54,646 nt of DNA from an uncultured Granulosicoccaceae bacterium (GCA_937920585.1 CAKZSB010000111.1:1-54646); one strand, 5' to 3'; numbered from the stretch's first letter, positions 1-8,528 are shown. Notes: a model not told the origin generated them from the sequence alone. Numbers and translations are program-made.

Positions 1-63
1 GTCGCGCAATTGCCCAAAGATGTGCCGGTCGAGATCGAGGGCGTGATGGTTACTGGCAGCTAA
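1..63 (+). CDS. ridA: RidA family protein, C-terminal end
   Basis: This is the last 20 codons of a gene cut by the left edge, ending in TAA. The visible end reads VAQLPKDVPVEIEGVMV, which matches the usual C-terminus of RidA (YjgF/UK114) enamine/imine deaminases, where the pattern is (V/A)xLPKDxxVEIE. RidA hydrolyses reactive enamine and imine intermediates released by PLP enzymes. The stop lies 26 bases before recG, and ridA next to recG is a common gammaproteobacterial arrangement. Only the tail is visible, so the call rests on that motif and the neighbour. Confidence 0.75.
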   Translation, partial: VAQLPKDVPVEIEGVMVTGS

Positions 64-89
64 TCCGGCGCCAACGAGACGTTGCTGTT

Positions 90-2156
90 GTGAGTCTTTC
101 CTCGATGCCGGTGACCCGCTTGTCTGGTGTGGGTCCTAAACAGGCCGAAAAGCTGTTGCGCCTGAAAATAAAGACGGTCCAGGATTGCCTTTTTCATCTG
201 CCGCTGCGCTATCAGGACCGAACCCGGCTGGTGGCCATCGGCGATCTGCAAGTCGGTATCGAGGCGGTTTGCATAGGCCAGGTACAGACGACTGAAGTGA
301 TGTATCGCGGCCGGCGCTCGATGGTGTGTCACATCAGCGACAGCACCGGTGAGCTGCGGCTGCGATTTTTCCATTTCAATCAGTCGCAGACCGCCGCGTT
401 GCGCGAGGGTCAGCGAATACGCTGCTTCGGCGAAATACGTCGCGGTTCGCGTTGCCTTGAAATCGTGCATCCTGAATATCAGCTGCTTGGCGCGACCGAG
501 GTGCCCGAAGTAGAAGAGCGGCTCACACCGATTTACCCCATTACGGAAGGGCTGCATCAATTATCGATGCGGCGAATTGCCGATCGATCAATAGCCTTGT
601 TGCGCGAGTATGCAGTCGATGAATTGCTGCCCGACGCGCAGACCTATTGCTCGCTGCAGGAAGCGTTGGAGACCGTGCATCAGCCTGGCGCGCAGGTCAG
701 TGCGCAGGCATTGCTCGAAGGCACTCATCCGGCGGTGCAGCGTCTGGCGTTGGAAGAGCTGGTCGCCCACCGGCTGAGCGTCCAGCGAGGCCGGGTGGTT
801 TTTCAACAATTCACCGCACCGGCCATTGGCGGACAGGGAGACTTGCTAAAACGCCTGCTGGGTCAGCTGCCGTTTTCTCCCACTGGTGCACAGCAGCGTG
901 TAATCGGGGAAATTGCCCGAGATCTGGCTCAGTCGAAACCGATGTTACGTTTGATCCAGGGCGATGTTGGCTCAGGCAAGACATTAGTCGCCGCCGCCGC
1001 CGCCGCACTTGCGGTAGACAGCGGTTACCAGGTCTCGATAATGGCGCCAACCGAAATTCTGGCCGAGCAGCATCTACTGAATTTTAGCCAGTGGTTCGAA
1101 CCGCTCGGAGTCCGGATTGCGTGGCTCAAAGGCAAACTTGGCGCGCGACAGCGCCGCGAGGCGCTCGAATCCATCGCCAGCGGAGACTGCGCTATTGCCG
1201 TTGGTACGCATGCGCTTTTCCAAAAAGAGGTGACGTTTGCACGACTCGGCCTGACTATCGTCGATGAGCAGCATCGCTTCGGCGTTGACCAGCGCTTATC
1301 GCTGCGCGAAAAAGGCGTGCGCGGTGAGGTTGTTCCGCATCAGCTGACGATGACTGCAACGCCAATACCCCGCACCCTGTCGATGACTGCCTATGCGGAT
1401 CTCGATTGCTCGATAATCGACGAACTGCCGCCCGGGCGTCAGCCGATCAATACAGTCGCAATTTCGACCAATCGACGCGCAGAGATCATCGAGCGCGTCG
1501 GTGCAGTTGTCGCGAGCGGCCAGCAGGTCTACTGGGTCTGCACCCTGATTGAAGAATCCGAAGTGTTGCAGGCTCGCGCCGCCGAAGAGGCGTTGCAGGA
1601 ACTGCGCGACTGGTTACCCGATGTGTCGATTGGCCTGGTTCACGGGCGCATGAGCGCCGATGAAAAAGACGCTGCGATGCAGCAGTTCAAGGAGCAGGCT
1701 GTATCCCTGCTGGTGGCGACAACGGTTATCGAGGTCGGTGTAGATGTGCCCAACGCATCGTTGATTATTATTGAAAATGCAGAGCGACTCGGCTTGTCGC
1801 AGTTGCACCAGCTACGCGGGCGCGTTGGACGCGGCAGCGTTGCCAGTCATTGCGTGTTGTTGTTCGAAGCGGGCCTGAGCCAGCGCGCGCGTGAGCGCAT
1901 TGCAATAATGCGCGAGACCACCGATGGTTTCCAGATTGCCGAGAAAGACCTGCAATTACGTGGCGCCGGCGAATTGCTGGGTACCCGCCAGACCGGTAGC
2001 CTGCAATTTCGAATAGCCGACATTATGCGTGACAAAACACTGCTCGACCGAGCTGGCGACATTAGCGACGAACTAATCAGCGGACCTGCCCAAACGGTCG
2101 ATGCACTGATCGATCGGTGGCTGGGCGGCGATGCACCTGAGTACGGCAATGTGTGA
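90..2156 (+). CDS. recG: ATP-dependent DNA helicase RecG
   Basis: A 688-residue protein, the normal length for RecG, the helicase that remodels stalled forks and Holliday junctions. The N-terminal wedge/OB domain starts at LSGVGPKQAEKL. Walker A is GDVGSGKT at residues 291-298, the DEQH box (motif II) is near 392-395, and motif VI with QLRGRVGRG lies near the end of the helicase core. The GTG at 90 is chosen because it opens the expected N-terminus; an ATG five codons later is possible. It follows ridA closely, is probably cotranscribed with it, and ends just before a terminator hairpin. Confidence 0.97.
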   Translation: MSLSSMPVTRLSGVGPKQAEKLLRLKIKTVQDCLFHLPLRYQDRTRLVAIGDLQVGIEAVCIGQVQTTEVMYRGRRSMVCHISDSTGELRLRFFHFNQSQTAALREGQRIRCFGEIRRGSRCLEIVHPEYQLLGATEVPEVEERLTPIYPITEGLHQLSMRRIADRSIALLREYAVDELLPDAQTYCSLQEALETVHQPGAQVSAQALLEGTHPAVQRLALEELVAHRLSVQRGRVVFQQFTAPAIGGQGDLLKRLLGQLPFSPTGAQQRVIGEIARDLAQSKPMLRLIQGDVGSGKTLVAAAAAALAVDSGYQVSIMAPTEILAEQHLLNFSQWFEPLGVRIAWLKGKLGARQRREALESIASGDCAIAVGTHALFQKEVTFARLGLTIVDEQHRFGVDQRLSLREKGVRGEVVPHQLTMTATPIPRTLSMTAYADLDCSIIDELPPGRQPINTVAISTNRRAEIIERVGAVVASGQQVYWVCTLIEESEVLQARAAEEALQELRDWLPDVSIGLVHGRMSADEKDAAMQQFKEQAVSLLVATTVIEVGVDVPNASLIIIENAERLGLSQLHQLRGRVGRGSVASHCVLLFEAGLSQRARERIAIMRETTDGFQIAEKDLQLRGAGELLGTRQTGSLQFRIADIMRDKTLLDRAGDISDELISGPAQTVDALIDRWLGGDAPEYGNV

Positions 2157-2168
2157 GTGGCTCGACAC

Positions 2169-2195
2169 TGCCGGTTAGCTTGCCGGCACTTTTTG
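2169..2195 (+). terminator. Rho-independent terminator after recG
   Basis: TGCCGG (2169-2174) pairs with CCGGCA (2183-2188) across an 8-base loop and is followed by a CTTTTT tract. It sits 13 bases after the recG stop and overlaps the stop codon of the convergent rhomboid gene. The six-pair stem is short, so it may be modest in strength. Confidence 0.6.
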
Positions 2196-2765
2196 GTGCT
2201 TGTATCGAGCGCGAATCAGCACGACGACAACGGCAACAAAACCGCTGATCATGCCGTATAAATGGGCGTTTACGATTACTTTACCACCGGCAAGAAGCTC
2301 ACTGGCGGTCGCCGCACCGTAGAATTGTTCATGGCCAATTTTACCGACGGTGTAGACCACCAGTAGCGCCGAGATCCAGCGGTTGGCGGGGAAATCTGCA
2401 ATAGCGCCGGCGATCAGTAAACCGTACAGAACGCCGGATAATCCAACGTACCAGCTCAGTTCGGGATTGAACGCCAGCAGCCCGACACCGACTCCCAGCA
2501 GGCAGAGAACGAAAATGAATAGCCACTGCCAAATGCTGAGTGCGTGGCCAACCAGGTAGCAGATAATCGCCAGGCCCGCGACGTTCAACAGCAGGTGAGA
2601 CCAACCCAGATGAACAAGATTTCCACTGATCAGCCGCCACCATTGTCCATCGAGAATGGCAACTCGGTCAAAGCGCAGCAAGGTCACCAGATCGGTCGCT
2701 TGAAATAACGTGCAACCGACACTAACCAAGATTGCAAACCACTGGATGCGGGACAGGCGAATCAA
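2175..2765 (-). CDS. rrtA: Rhombosortase (rhomboid-family intramembrane serine protease)
   Basis: A 196-residue multi-pass membrane protein of the rhomboid superfamily. The rhombosortase pattern is clear: WWRLISGNLVHLGWSHLLLN (residues 42-61, with H52, H57 and N61), the catalytic serine loop GLSGVLYG (Ser110), and the catalytic histidine in NAHLYG (His168). Rhombosortases are thought to cleave the C-terminal GlyGly-CTERM anchor of proteins exported by type II secretion, releasing or re-anchoring them at the surface. Placement directly beside T2SS genes supports this subfamily over GlpG. The start is TTG at 2765; no ATG lies near the expected N-terminus. No GlyGly-CTERM substrate was recognised in this window. 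Confidence 0.85.
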   Translation of the reverse strand: MIRLSRIQWFAILVSVGCTLFQATDLVTLLRFDRVAILDGQWWRLISGNLVHLGWSHLLLNVAGLAIICYLVGHALSIWQWLFIFVLCLLGVGVGLLAFNPELSWYVGLSGVLYGLLIAGAIADFPANRWISALLVVYTVGKIGHEQFYGAATASELLAGGKVIVNAHLYGMISGFVAVVVVLIRARYKHQKVPAS

Positions 2766-2823
2766 CTTTCTGCCCGACCAAGGTTTGTCGAACAGTAACC
2801 ACGGTGCCGGTGGTTGTCGACGC

Positions 2824-2829
2824 TATAAT
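2824..2829 (+). promoter_or_regulatory. Candidate -10 box for the gsp operon
   Basis: A perfect TATAAT stands 77 bases before the gspG ATG in the 141-base divergent gap between the rhombosortase and gspG. The sequence 17 bases upstream (ACGGTG, 2801-2806) is a poor -35, so the promoter may be weak or activator dependent. Seen by eye only. Confidence 0.4.
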
Positions 2830-2906
2830 CGGCGGTTGCGTGCCATTGCTGTGTGCCGGATCCGTAGATGCCGAAATTCACCAATAAAATTTGCTTGGAG
2901 ATTAGC

Positions 2907-3353
2907 ATGAAGAAGTCCAGATACTATGCCGGAAAGAGTGCCGGATTCAGTTTGATCGAATTGATCGCCGTGGTGGCTATCCTCGGTATTCTAGCGGCCG
3001 TGGTGGCGCCGAAGATATTCAATCGCCCGGCCGAGGCGCGCATCAAGCGTGCTGCCACCGATATTCGCAACATTGAGGCCTCGCTGGAGATGTATAAACT
3101 CGACAACTTCAATTTTCCAACCACCGACCAGGGATTGCTGGCGCTGGTAGAGCAGCCGACCGGATCACCCGAAGCGCCAAACTGGAGCGAGGGCGGCTAC
3201 CTGAGAAGTATGCCAAAGGATCCCTGGGGTCGCGATTACCTCTACCTGAGCCCGGGTGAGAACAGCGAGATAGACATCTACACCCTTGGTGCCGATGGCC
3301 AGGTGGGTGGCGAAGGTGAACAGGGCGATATCGGCAACTGGACGATCAAGTAA
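2907..3353 (+). CDS. gspG: Type II secretion major pseudopilin GspG
   Basis: A 148-residue major pseudopilin, the main subunit of the periplasmic pseudopilus that drives substrates through the T2SS outer-membrane channel. The prepilin peptidase site is KSAG|FSLIELIAVVAILG, with the conserved Glu at +5, followed by one hydrophobic helix. The C-terminal region with GADG, GGEG and DIGNW is the calcium-binding loop typical of GspG. The ATG at 2907 is chosen over upstream in-frame starts because GGAG lies six bases before it. It is the first gene of gspGHIJKLMN. Confidence 0.96.
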   Translation: MKKSRYYAGKSAGFSLIELIAVVAILGILAAVVAPKIFNRPAEARIKRAATDIRNIEASLEMYKLDNFNFPTTDQGLLALVEQPTGSPEAPNWSEGGYLRSMPKDPWGRDYLYLSPGENSEIDIYTLGADGQVGGEGEQGDIGNWTIK

Positions 3354-3377
3354 GACCACGCTAACAGATCACCGGCC

Positions 3378-3914
3378 GTGCGATTCATGGCGAAGGGATT
3401 TTCACTCATCGAACTGATTGTCGTGATCGCTATCATGGCGATCCTGACCGGCGCGGTGTTGCCACGGATCAACTTTGGCGGTGCCAACACCCAGGTCCGC
3501 GACGAAGTTCGGCGCATGGCCGAACTCATGAGCCGCGCCTCTGAATCTGCCATATTCAGAAACCGTGAGTTCGGCATTCGCTTCTCGCTGGGCGACTATC
3601 GGTTCATGATGCTCGAGGGCGACAGTCGCAGTGGCGTCTGGATTGAAGTGGCGGAGGAAGAAATGTTTCGCCAGCGAACGCTGCCGGAAGATTTCAGGCT
3701 GGAGCTGGAAATTTCAGGTGTTGCGGTCGCACTCGAAGAAGCCGACGATGTGAAAATTGACGAAAAGACGCGACCGCACGTGATGTTTTTATCCAACGGC
3801 GAGACCATGCCGGATTTCCAGCTGACGGTTGAGAAAGATGCACTCGACACGATTTGGCAGGTTGCCACTGGTGTCGAGGAGCCATTGGTGTTCGGCGCGG
3901 TGGATCAACCGTGA
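3378..3914 (+). CDS. gspH: Type II secretion minor pseudopilin GspH
   Basis: A 178-residue minor pseudopilin. After the short leader MRFMAKG comes the cleavage and methylation motif FSLIELIVVIAIMAILTGAV. The rest is a beta-rich, poorly conserved GspH-type domain. GspH is thought to join the pseudopilus shaft to the GspI-J-K tip. The GTG at 3378 gives a seven-residue leader; the ATG at 3387 is an alternative giving only MAKG. The stop overlaps the gspI start (GTGA). Confidence 0.9.
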   Translation: MRFMAKGFSLIELIVVIAIMAILTGAVLPRINFGGANTQVRDEVRRMAELMSRASESAIFRNREFGIRFSLGDYRFMMLEGDSRSGVWIEVAEEEMFRQRTLPEDFRLELEISGVAVALEEADDVKIDEKTRPHVMFLSNGETMPDFQLTVEKDALDTIWQVATGVEEPLVFGAVDQP

Positions 3915-4306
3915 ATCGCGATGATGGATTTACGCTGGTGGAAGTGCTCGTCGCGCTGGCAGTGATCGCTGCGGTGCTCGGGGCTCTTGTGCACAGCGCG
4001 GGATCGACAGCGTCGAACGCGGGCAAGCTCAGGGATAAAGCCGTCGCCAGTTGGGTGGCAGAAAACCGGTTGGCTGAAATGCAGCTGATGGCAAGTTTTC
4101 CCGAAACCGGCAACAAAACCGGCAACGAAGAGGTATTTGGCGTCAAATGGTTTTGGAAAACCCGGGTTCAAAAAGTAGAAGATGAGGATCTGCGCCGGGT
4201 TGACATCGAAATCCGCAAGCGCGAAGACTCAGAGCGCCCCGTGTTCACCGCAGCGGGGTTTGTCAATCATCCACGGCTCCAGAGCAGGCCGATCTCCGGT
4301 GGTTAG
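3911..4306 (+). CDS. gspI: Type II secretion minor pseudopilin GspI
   Basis: A 131-residue minor pseudopilin with leader MNRDDG and the motif FTLVEVLVALAVIAAVLGAL. The later AVASWVAENRLAEMQL segment is typical of GspI, which nucleates the pseudopilus tip with GspJ and GspK. The GTG at 3911 overlaps the gspH stop by four bases, which implies translational coupling; longer in-frame starts would run deep into gspH and spoil the leader. Confidence 0.93.
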   Translation: MNRDDGFTLVEVLVALAVIAAVLGALVHSAGSTASNAGKLRDKAVASWVAENRLAEMQLMASFPETGNKTGNEEVFGVKWFWKTRVQKVEDEDLRRVDIEIRKREDSERPVFTAAGFVNHPRLQSRPISGG

Positions 4307-4931
4307 CGTCAATCGTCACAGCCGCCAACGCGGATTCACGCTGATCGAATTTCTGGTTGCATCGGCAGTGCTGGCAGTGATGGGTGGCGTAGCCTACGCG
4401 GGCTGGTTCAACGTGAACAGAATCTCGCAGGGAGTACTCGAATCCGGCGAGCGATATGAACGATTGCAGCAGACATTCAAGTGGTTTGCTGCTGACTTCG
4501 AGCAAATCGTATTGCGCGATTCGGTTGACAACCTCGGCGACAAACGCAAAAGCCTCGAAGTTAGCGAAGCCGGTGAATACCTGATCGAACTCACCCGCGG
4601 TGGCTGGACCAACCCGGCCCTGCTCGAATTGCCCCCTCGTAGTGAACTGCAGCGCGTCGCCTATCGACTGGACGATGACAAACGCCTGCTGCGACGATAC
4701 TGGTATCACGTCGATCGCTTTGAGGGTGCGGCTTTCCGCGATCGACTGATGATTGATGGCGTTGAGGGGCTGGCGTTCCGGTTTTACGACAACAGCGGCG
4801 AGTGGCACTCGGCCTGGCCGCCGGAAGACGTTGATAAGGAAGAATTCAGCGACATGCCGATCGCACTGGAAGCAACACTTGAAATTGCCGATCTTGGCTC
4901 AGTGAGGCGGTTGTATGTATTGCCACGCTAG
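4299..4931 (+). CDS. gspJ: Type II secretion minor pseudopilin GspJ
   Basis: A 210-residue minor pseudopilin with leader MVSVNRHSRQRG and motif FTLIEFLVASAVLAVMGGVAY. It carries the GspJ-type globular domain with an RRYWYHVDR segment. The start chosen is GTG 4299, which overlaps gspI by eight bases and gives a normal short leader; the next upstream ATG at 4182 would put about 50 residues before the cleavage site. GspJ pairs with GspI and GspK at the tip. Confidence 0.92.
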   Translation: MVSVNRHSRQRGFTLIEFLVASAVLAVMGGVAYAGWFNVNRISQGVLESGERYERLQQTFKWFAADFEQIVLRDSVDNLGDKRKSLEVSEAGEYLIELTRGGWTNPALLELPPRSELQRVAYRLDDDKRLLRRYWYHVDRFEGAAFRDRLMIDGVEGLAFRFYDNSGEWHSAWPPEDVDKEEFSDMPIALEATLEIADLGSVRRLYVLPR

Positions 4932-6048
4932 ACACAGCCGCGGTGTGGCCCTGATCACCGCACTGCTACTGGTGGCGTTGATCACAGTCTCTGTTACAGC
5001 CATGTCCGTTCGCCAGCGGACCTCTATACAACGAGCGGGCAATCAGCAGATTCAAAGTCAGTTGATCAATCTGCTCGGCGCGGGCGAAAAATTCGCCATG
5101 GCGACCCTCCGTCGCGATAAAAACGAGCGCGAGCGCAGCGATTCAGACAGCACCGAGGATTTCTGGGCTGAAAGTCTGCCACCGGTGCCAGTGGATGGTG
5201 CAACGGTCGAGGGCTGCATTATCGATTTGAATGGCAAATTCAATCTCAACAACCTGGTCGATGAGGAGGGCAAACCGGCAGAAATCGAGTTCGAACAACT
5301 GAAACTGCTGCTTGCTGCTCTGAACATCGACAGTGCCAAAGCAGAGGCAATTCGAGACTGGATTGACCGCGACGTAGATGCAACCGGTGCACAGGGCGCT
5401 GAAGACGATTTCTACACCGGCCAGACGCCCCCCTATCGCGCGGCCAATGGCGATATGGTCAGTCCCTCTGAGTTGTTGCTGGTGCGAGGGTTTCGCGTAG
5501 CGGACGAGGACGGTCTGGAGGATTTTGATACGCTGCTACCGCATATTTCAACCTTGCCAACAGAGACATTAGTCAACGTTAATACCGCCTCGGCCGCCGT
5601 GCTGGCATCATTTGCAGAGTATATGCTGCCGTTGTCCGATCAATTGCGTGTGGTAGACGATGAATACTGGGAAGGCTATCCAGGCTGTCCAGAGGGTGGT
5701 GGTTTGTTTGATGCGCTCACCGACGGTGATGACCCCTCAGCCGATCCGAACGCCGATCCGAACGCCGATCCGAACGCCGATCCGAACGCCGACCCTAATG
5801 CTGATCCGGACGAGGAGCCGGCAGGTTCAGCGGTTTACGAGAGTGCGCAACAATTTATTGACGATGCCCGGCAGGGCGACACGGAAGACCAAAACATTGA
5901 TAATGTTCTACTGGACGTTAAAAGCGAGTTCTTTCTGGCTCGCGTGACTGTAACTCGCGATGAGGCGAGTATTACTCAGTTTACTGTTATGCAAAGAGAC
6001 AACAACGGCGCCATACGAATAAGGCAGCGCACGCGAAACGGCTACTGA
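4915..6048 (+). CDS. gspK: Type II secretion tip pseudopilin GspK with Asp-Pro-Asn-Ala repeat insert
   Basis: A 377-residue protein, the large tip pseudopilin. The leader ends HSRG|VALITALLLVALITVSV; as usual for GspK the +5 Glu is absent. The alpha-helical domain follows, with LNGKFNLNNL and VNVNTASAAVLAS (helix-hairpin-helix-like) segments. Between residues 276 and 299 an acidic tandem repeat, five copies of ADPN then ADPD, is inserted before the C-terminal pilin-like strand region. GspK tips bind calcium; whether this acidic repeat does is inference. The start overlaps gspJ by 17 bases. Confidence 0.92.
   Translation: MYCHARHSRGVALITALLLVALITVSVTAMSVRQRTSIQRAGNQQIQSQLINLLGAGEKFAMATLRRDKNERERSDSDSTEDFWAESLPPVPVDGATVEGCIIDLNGKFNLNNLVDEEGKPAEIEFEQLKLLLAALNIDSAKAEAIRDWIDRDVDATGAQGAEDDFYTGQTPPYRAANGDMVSPSELLLVRGFRVADEDGLEDFDTLLPHISTLPTETLVNVNTASAAVLASFAEYMLPLSDQLRVVDDEYWEGYPGCPEGGGLFDALTDGDDPSADPNADPNADPNADPNADPNADPDEEPAGSAVYESAQQFIDDARQGDTEDQNIDNVLLDVKSEFFLARVTVTRDEASITQFTVMQRDNNGAIRIRQRTRNGY
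5740..5811 (+). repeat. 12-bp in-frame tandem repeat in gspK (6 units)
   Basis: Four identical copies of GCCGATCCGAAC (5740-5787) are followed by two diverged copies, GCCGACCCTAAT and GCTGATCCGGAC. The unit is codon aligned and encodes ADPN. Identity of the first four copies at the DNA level suggests recent expansion by slippage, so copy number may vary between strains without shifting the frame. Confidence 0.95.
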
Positions 6049-6088
6049 TTTTTTAACCCCTCGATTTCCATTAACCGGAAGCTGGATT

Positions 6089-7300
6089 TTGGCCAAGTAC
6101 TTTCTCACCTATCTACAACGCATCGGCGATGATTATCTGCGCTGGGCGTACTGTGATGACAAGAGCGGCAAAGTCGAATCTCACGGACACGGCAGTTTCG
6201 CCGACGCTGCAGAAAGCGCCGGAAAACTGCGTGTGGTGATGGTTGTCGCGGGCACTGAACTCTTGCTTGAAGAGGCTACAGTGCCGATTGCCAACCTGGG
6301 CAAAGCGTTGAAAGCGGTGCCCTACACATTGGAAGAGCAACTGGCGCAGGATGTAGAGGCTTCTCATTTCGCCTTCGGCAGTCGATTGCCGGGTGGCAAC
6401 ATTCCGGTTGCAGTGATCGCCAGTTCCAGCATGACCTGGATTCGAGAGCAGTGTGGTGCCACTGGCTTGCGACCGGTAGAAATCGTGCCCGAGTGCCACG
6501 CCTTGCCGATTGAGCCCGATACCTGGACGATCATGACAAACGCCGGCCACGCAGCGATCAGGCTGGATGCCACTCGGGGTTTTTCGTGCGATGTCGATAT
6601 GCTGCCGCTGCTGTTGGAAAATATTCCTGATGTCGATGTCAAAGAGCAGATCTGGAAAGCGTTGCATTTTTCTTGTGGCAACGATCTCTACGAACTCGAA
6701 ACCAGCAGTCGAGCCGTCGAAATGCGCACCGAAGTTCAGTTGTTCGGAATCGGTTTAAGGGGCAAGGCACGTGAACGCATCAACCTGTTGCAGGGAGATT
6801 TTGGCAAGCGCAAAGCGGCGGAAAAAACCTGGAAACCCTGGCTTACACCCGCCGCGCTGGCCACTGTGCTAATGGGGCTGTGGGGCGGTTCCAGCTGGCT
6901 GGAATTCAATTCACTGGGCCAGCAGCAACAACAATTGGGAAGCCAGATCGAGGCAACCCTGAAAGGGGCCTTTCCCGACGTCAGGCGCGTGGTTAATCCG
7001 GTCGCACAGATGAAAACCCGGGTCGAGAACCTCAATGGCACAGGCATTGATGATGGCAGCTTTGTAGCGATGATGTCTGCCATGGGAGAGGCGCTGGATG
7101 AGGCGAGCGAACCAGCGGTTCGAACGGTGAATTTCGGCCGTGGCAAACTCGTGCTGGAGATTGATGCCGCCTCGTTGCAGGATCTCGACAAAATCAAATC
7201 CCGACTCGAAAGCGAGCGCAAGTTGACAGCCAAGGTGCAATCTGCGAACAAGGACAAAGACCGAATCAGAGCGCGTTTGCGCATCGAGAGTCAATCGTGA
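6089..7300 (+). CDS. gspL: Type II secretion inner-membrane protein GspL
   Basis: A 403-residue protein. The N-terminal two thirds is the actin-like cytoplasmic domain that binds the GspE ATPase, including the AVPYTLEEQLAQDVE segment typical of GspL. One transmembrane helix lies at about 249-268 (ALATVLMGLWGGSSWLEF) and is followed by a periplasmic ferredoxin-like domain that pairs with GspM. The start is TTG at 6089 with CCGGAAG about eight bases upstream; no ATG or GTG fits the conserved N-terminus. Its usual partner gspE is not in the window. Confidence 0.92.
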   Translation: MAKYFLTYLQRIGDDYLRWAYCDDKSGKVESHGHGSFADAAESAGKLRVVMVVAGTELLLEEATVPIANLGKALKAVPYTLEEQLAQDVEASHFAFGSRLPGGNIPVAVIASSSMTWIREQCGATGLRPVEIVPECHALPIEPDTWTIMTNAGHAAIRLDATRGFSCDVDMLPLLLENIPDVDVKEQIWKALHFSCGNDLYELETSSRAVEMRTEVQLFGIGLRGKARERINLLQGDFGKRKAAEKTWKPWLTPAALATVLMGLWGGSSWLEFNSLGQQQQQLGSQIEATLKGAFPDVRRVVNPVAQMKTRVENLNGTGIDDGSFVAMMSAMGEALDEASEPAVRTVNFGRGKLVLEIDAASLQDLDKIKSRLESERKLTAKVQSANKDKDRIRARLRIESQS

Positions 7301-7773
7301 GCTGGTTTAACAATCTCAATTCACGCGAGCAAATCATCGTTGCGGTAACCGGAATTGTCGGCTTCGGGGCCGCAGCCTATCTGTTTGTGATTGAGCCTTT
7401 GACCAATGGCATCGCCAACCGTCAAGTCTCGGTGCAGGCGCAACAAAGTGATTTGGCCTGGATGCAGCAGCAGGCCGCGTTTGTAAAAACCGCCGGCGGC
7501 GGTAGCGGTGCGGTTAGAAGGCCAATGGAGAAGGCGCCCTACCTCTTGCTGGACGAGGCGATCCGGCGCGCTCGAATCAAAGCGCCGGAACGCGTAGAGC
7601 CGGCTGGCAATCAAGGGGCCAAGGCGCAGTTTTCGGAGGTAGAGTTCGACAAACTGATCAAAGTACTGGGCGAGCTCGAGCAAAACTACGGGCTTGCGGT
7701 AAAGACGATCAACATCACTCGAAAAAGCGACGGTCTGGTGAGTGCGCGGCTAAGTCTGGAGGTGGACCAGTGA
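7297..7773 (+). CDS. gspM: Type II secretion inner-membrane protein GspM
   Basis: A 158-residue protein with a short cytoplasmic N-terminus, one transmembrane helix (about 13-34, QIIVAVTGIVGFGAAAYLFV) and a periplasmic ferredoxin-like domain, the standard GspM layout. The GTG start overlaps the gspL stop by four bases and its own stop overlaps gspN in the same way, so the three are translationally coupled. GspM stabilises GspL and links it to the pseudopilus assembly platform. Confidence 0.9.
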   Translation: MSWFNNLNSREQIIVAVTGIVGFGAAAYLFVIEPLTNGIANRQVSVQAQQSDLAWMQQQAAFVKTAGGGSGAVRRPMEKAPYLLLDEAIRRARIKAPERVEPAGNQGAKAQFSEVEFDKLIKVLGELEQNYGLAVKTINITRKSDGLVSARLSLEVDQ

Positions 7774-8528
7774 GACTGTTCGGATTGTTGTTGCTCGGCG
7801 TGCTTGCCTTTGTAGTCACATTTGCCTGGAAATTTCCGGCCGCAGGTGTTTTGCCGCACGTCAACACCCATCCGGTACAGATATCTGGCGTCTCGGGCAG
7901 CGTGTGGCACGGCAGTGCGAGCCGGGTTGTCGCACAGCCCGAGATCGAACCCATTACCAATGTGAACTGGACGTTTCAGCCACAAGCGTTGTTGAAAACG
8001 GCTGCTGGTATGCGCGTGAGTTTTGATTGGCTGGGCGGCAAGGGCGAAGCGGATGTGGCGCGCAAGCTTTCCGGAATGGTCAGTATCAGCGACGCTTTAA
8101 TGAGAATGCCTGCAAAAAGCCTGGAACAGTTCTTACCACTACCGGTGGCAAGCTTTGCCGGCGTGATCAACGCTGATATCGATTCCCTCGAACTTCTGAA
8201 CAACAAACTGCATTCCACCACCGGCCTGGTGAACTGGCGCAATGCAGAGGTCTCCGGTGCGGTCAACGCCAGGCTTGGCAATGTCACACTCGAGGTCACT
8301 CCCGATAAAAACCTGCATCGAGGCAAGCTCACTAACGCCGATGGTGAACTGGAAATCGATGGTGATTTCCAAATCGATCAAAAGGGTGATTTCGTGGTTG
8401 ATTTGAAGGTAAAACCAACTGCTGCGACGCCGCCGGAGTTGGCTGGCATGCTGGGTGCACTCGGCAGAAGATCATCAGATGGAAGTTATCGACGGCGCAA
8501 TCAAGGCAACATCTCCGACTTTCTATAG
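7770..8528 (+). CDS. gspN: Type II secretion protein GspN
   Basis: A 252-residue protein with one N-terminal transmembrane or signal segment (LFGLLLLGVLAFVVTFAWKFP) and a periplasmic domain with the GspN pattern ISGVSGSVWHGSASRV near the N-terminus and KPTAATPPELAGMLGALGRR near the C-terminus. GspN is a non-universal T2SS component of unclear role. The GTG start overlaps gspM by four bases. It ends the gsp operon; gspC, D, E, F and the prepilin peptidase must be elsewhere. Confidence 0.88.
   Translation: MRLFGLLLLGVLAFVVTFAWKFPAAGVLPHVNTHPVQISGVSGSVWHGSASRVVAQPEIEPITNVNWTFQPQALLKTAAGMRVSFDWLGGKGEADVARKLSGMVSISDALMRMPAKSLEQFLPLPVASFAGVINADIDSLELLNNKLHSTTGLVNWRNAEVSGAVNARLGNVTLEVTPDKNLHRGKLTNADGELEIDGDFQIDQKGDFVVDLKVKPTAATPPELAGMLGALGRRSSDGSYRRRNQGNISDFL

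Noticed and set aside
5740-5811. Possible CRISPR-like repeat
   Set aside because: Units are 12 bp, contiguous, in frame and without spacers; it is a coding tandem repeat.
5660-5947. Frame with Ile-Arg-Thr-Pro repeats over the gspK region
   Set aside because: It is the out-of-frame reading of the 12-bp ADPN repeat in gspK; the gspK frame carries the conserved domain on both sides.
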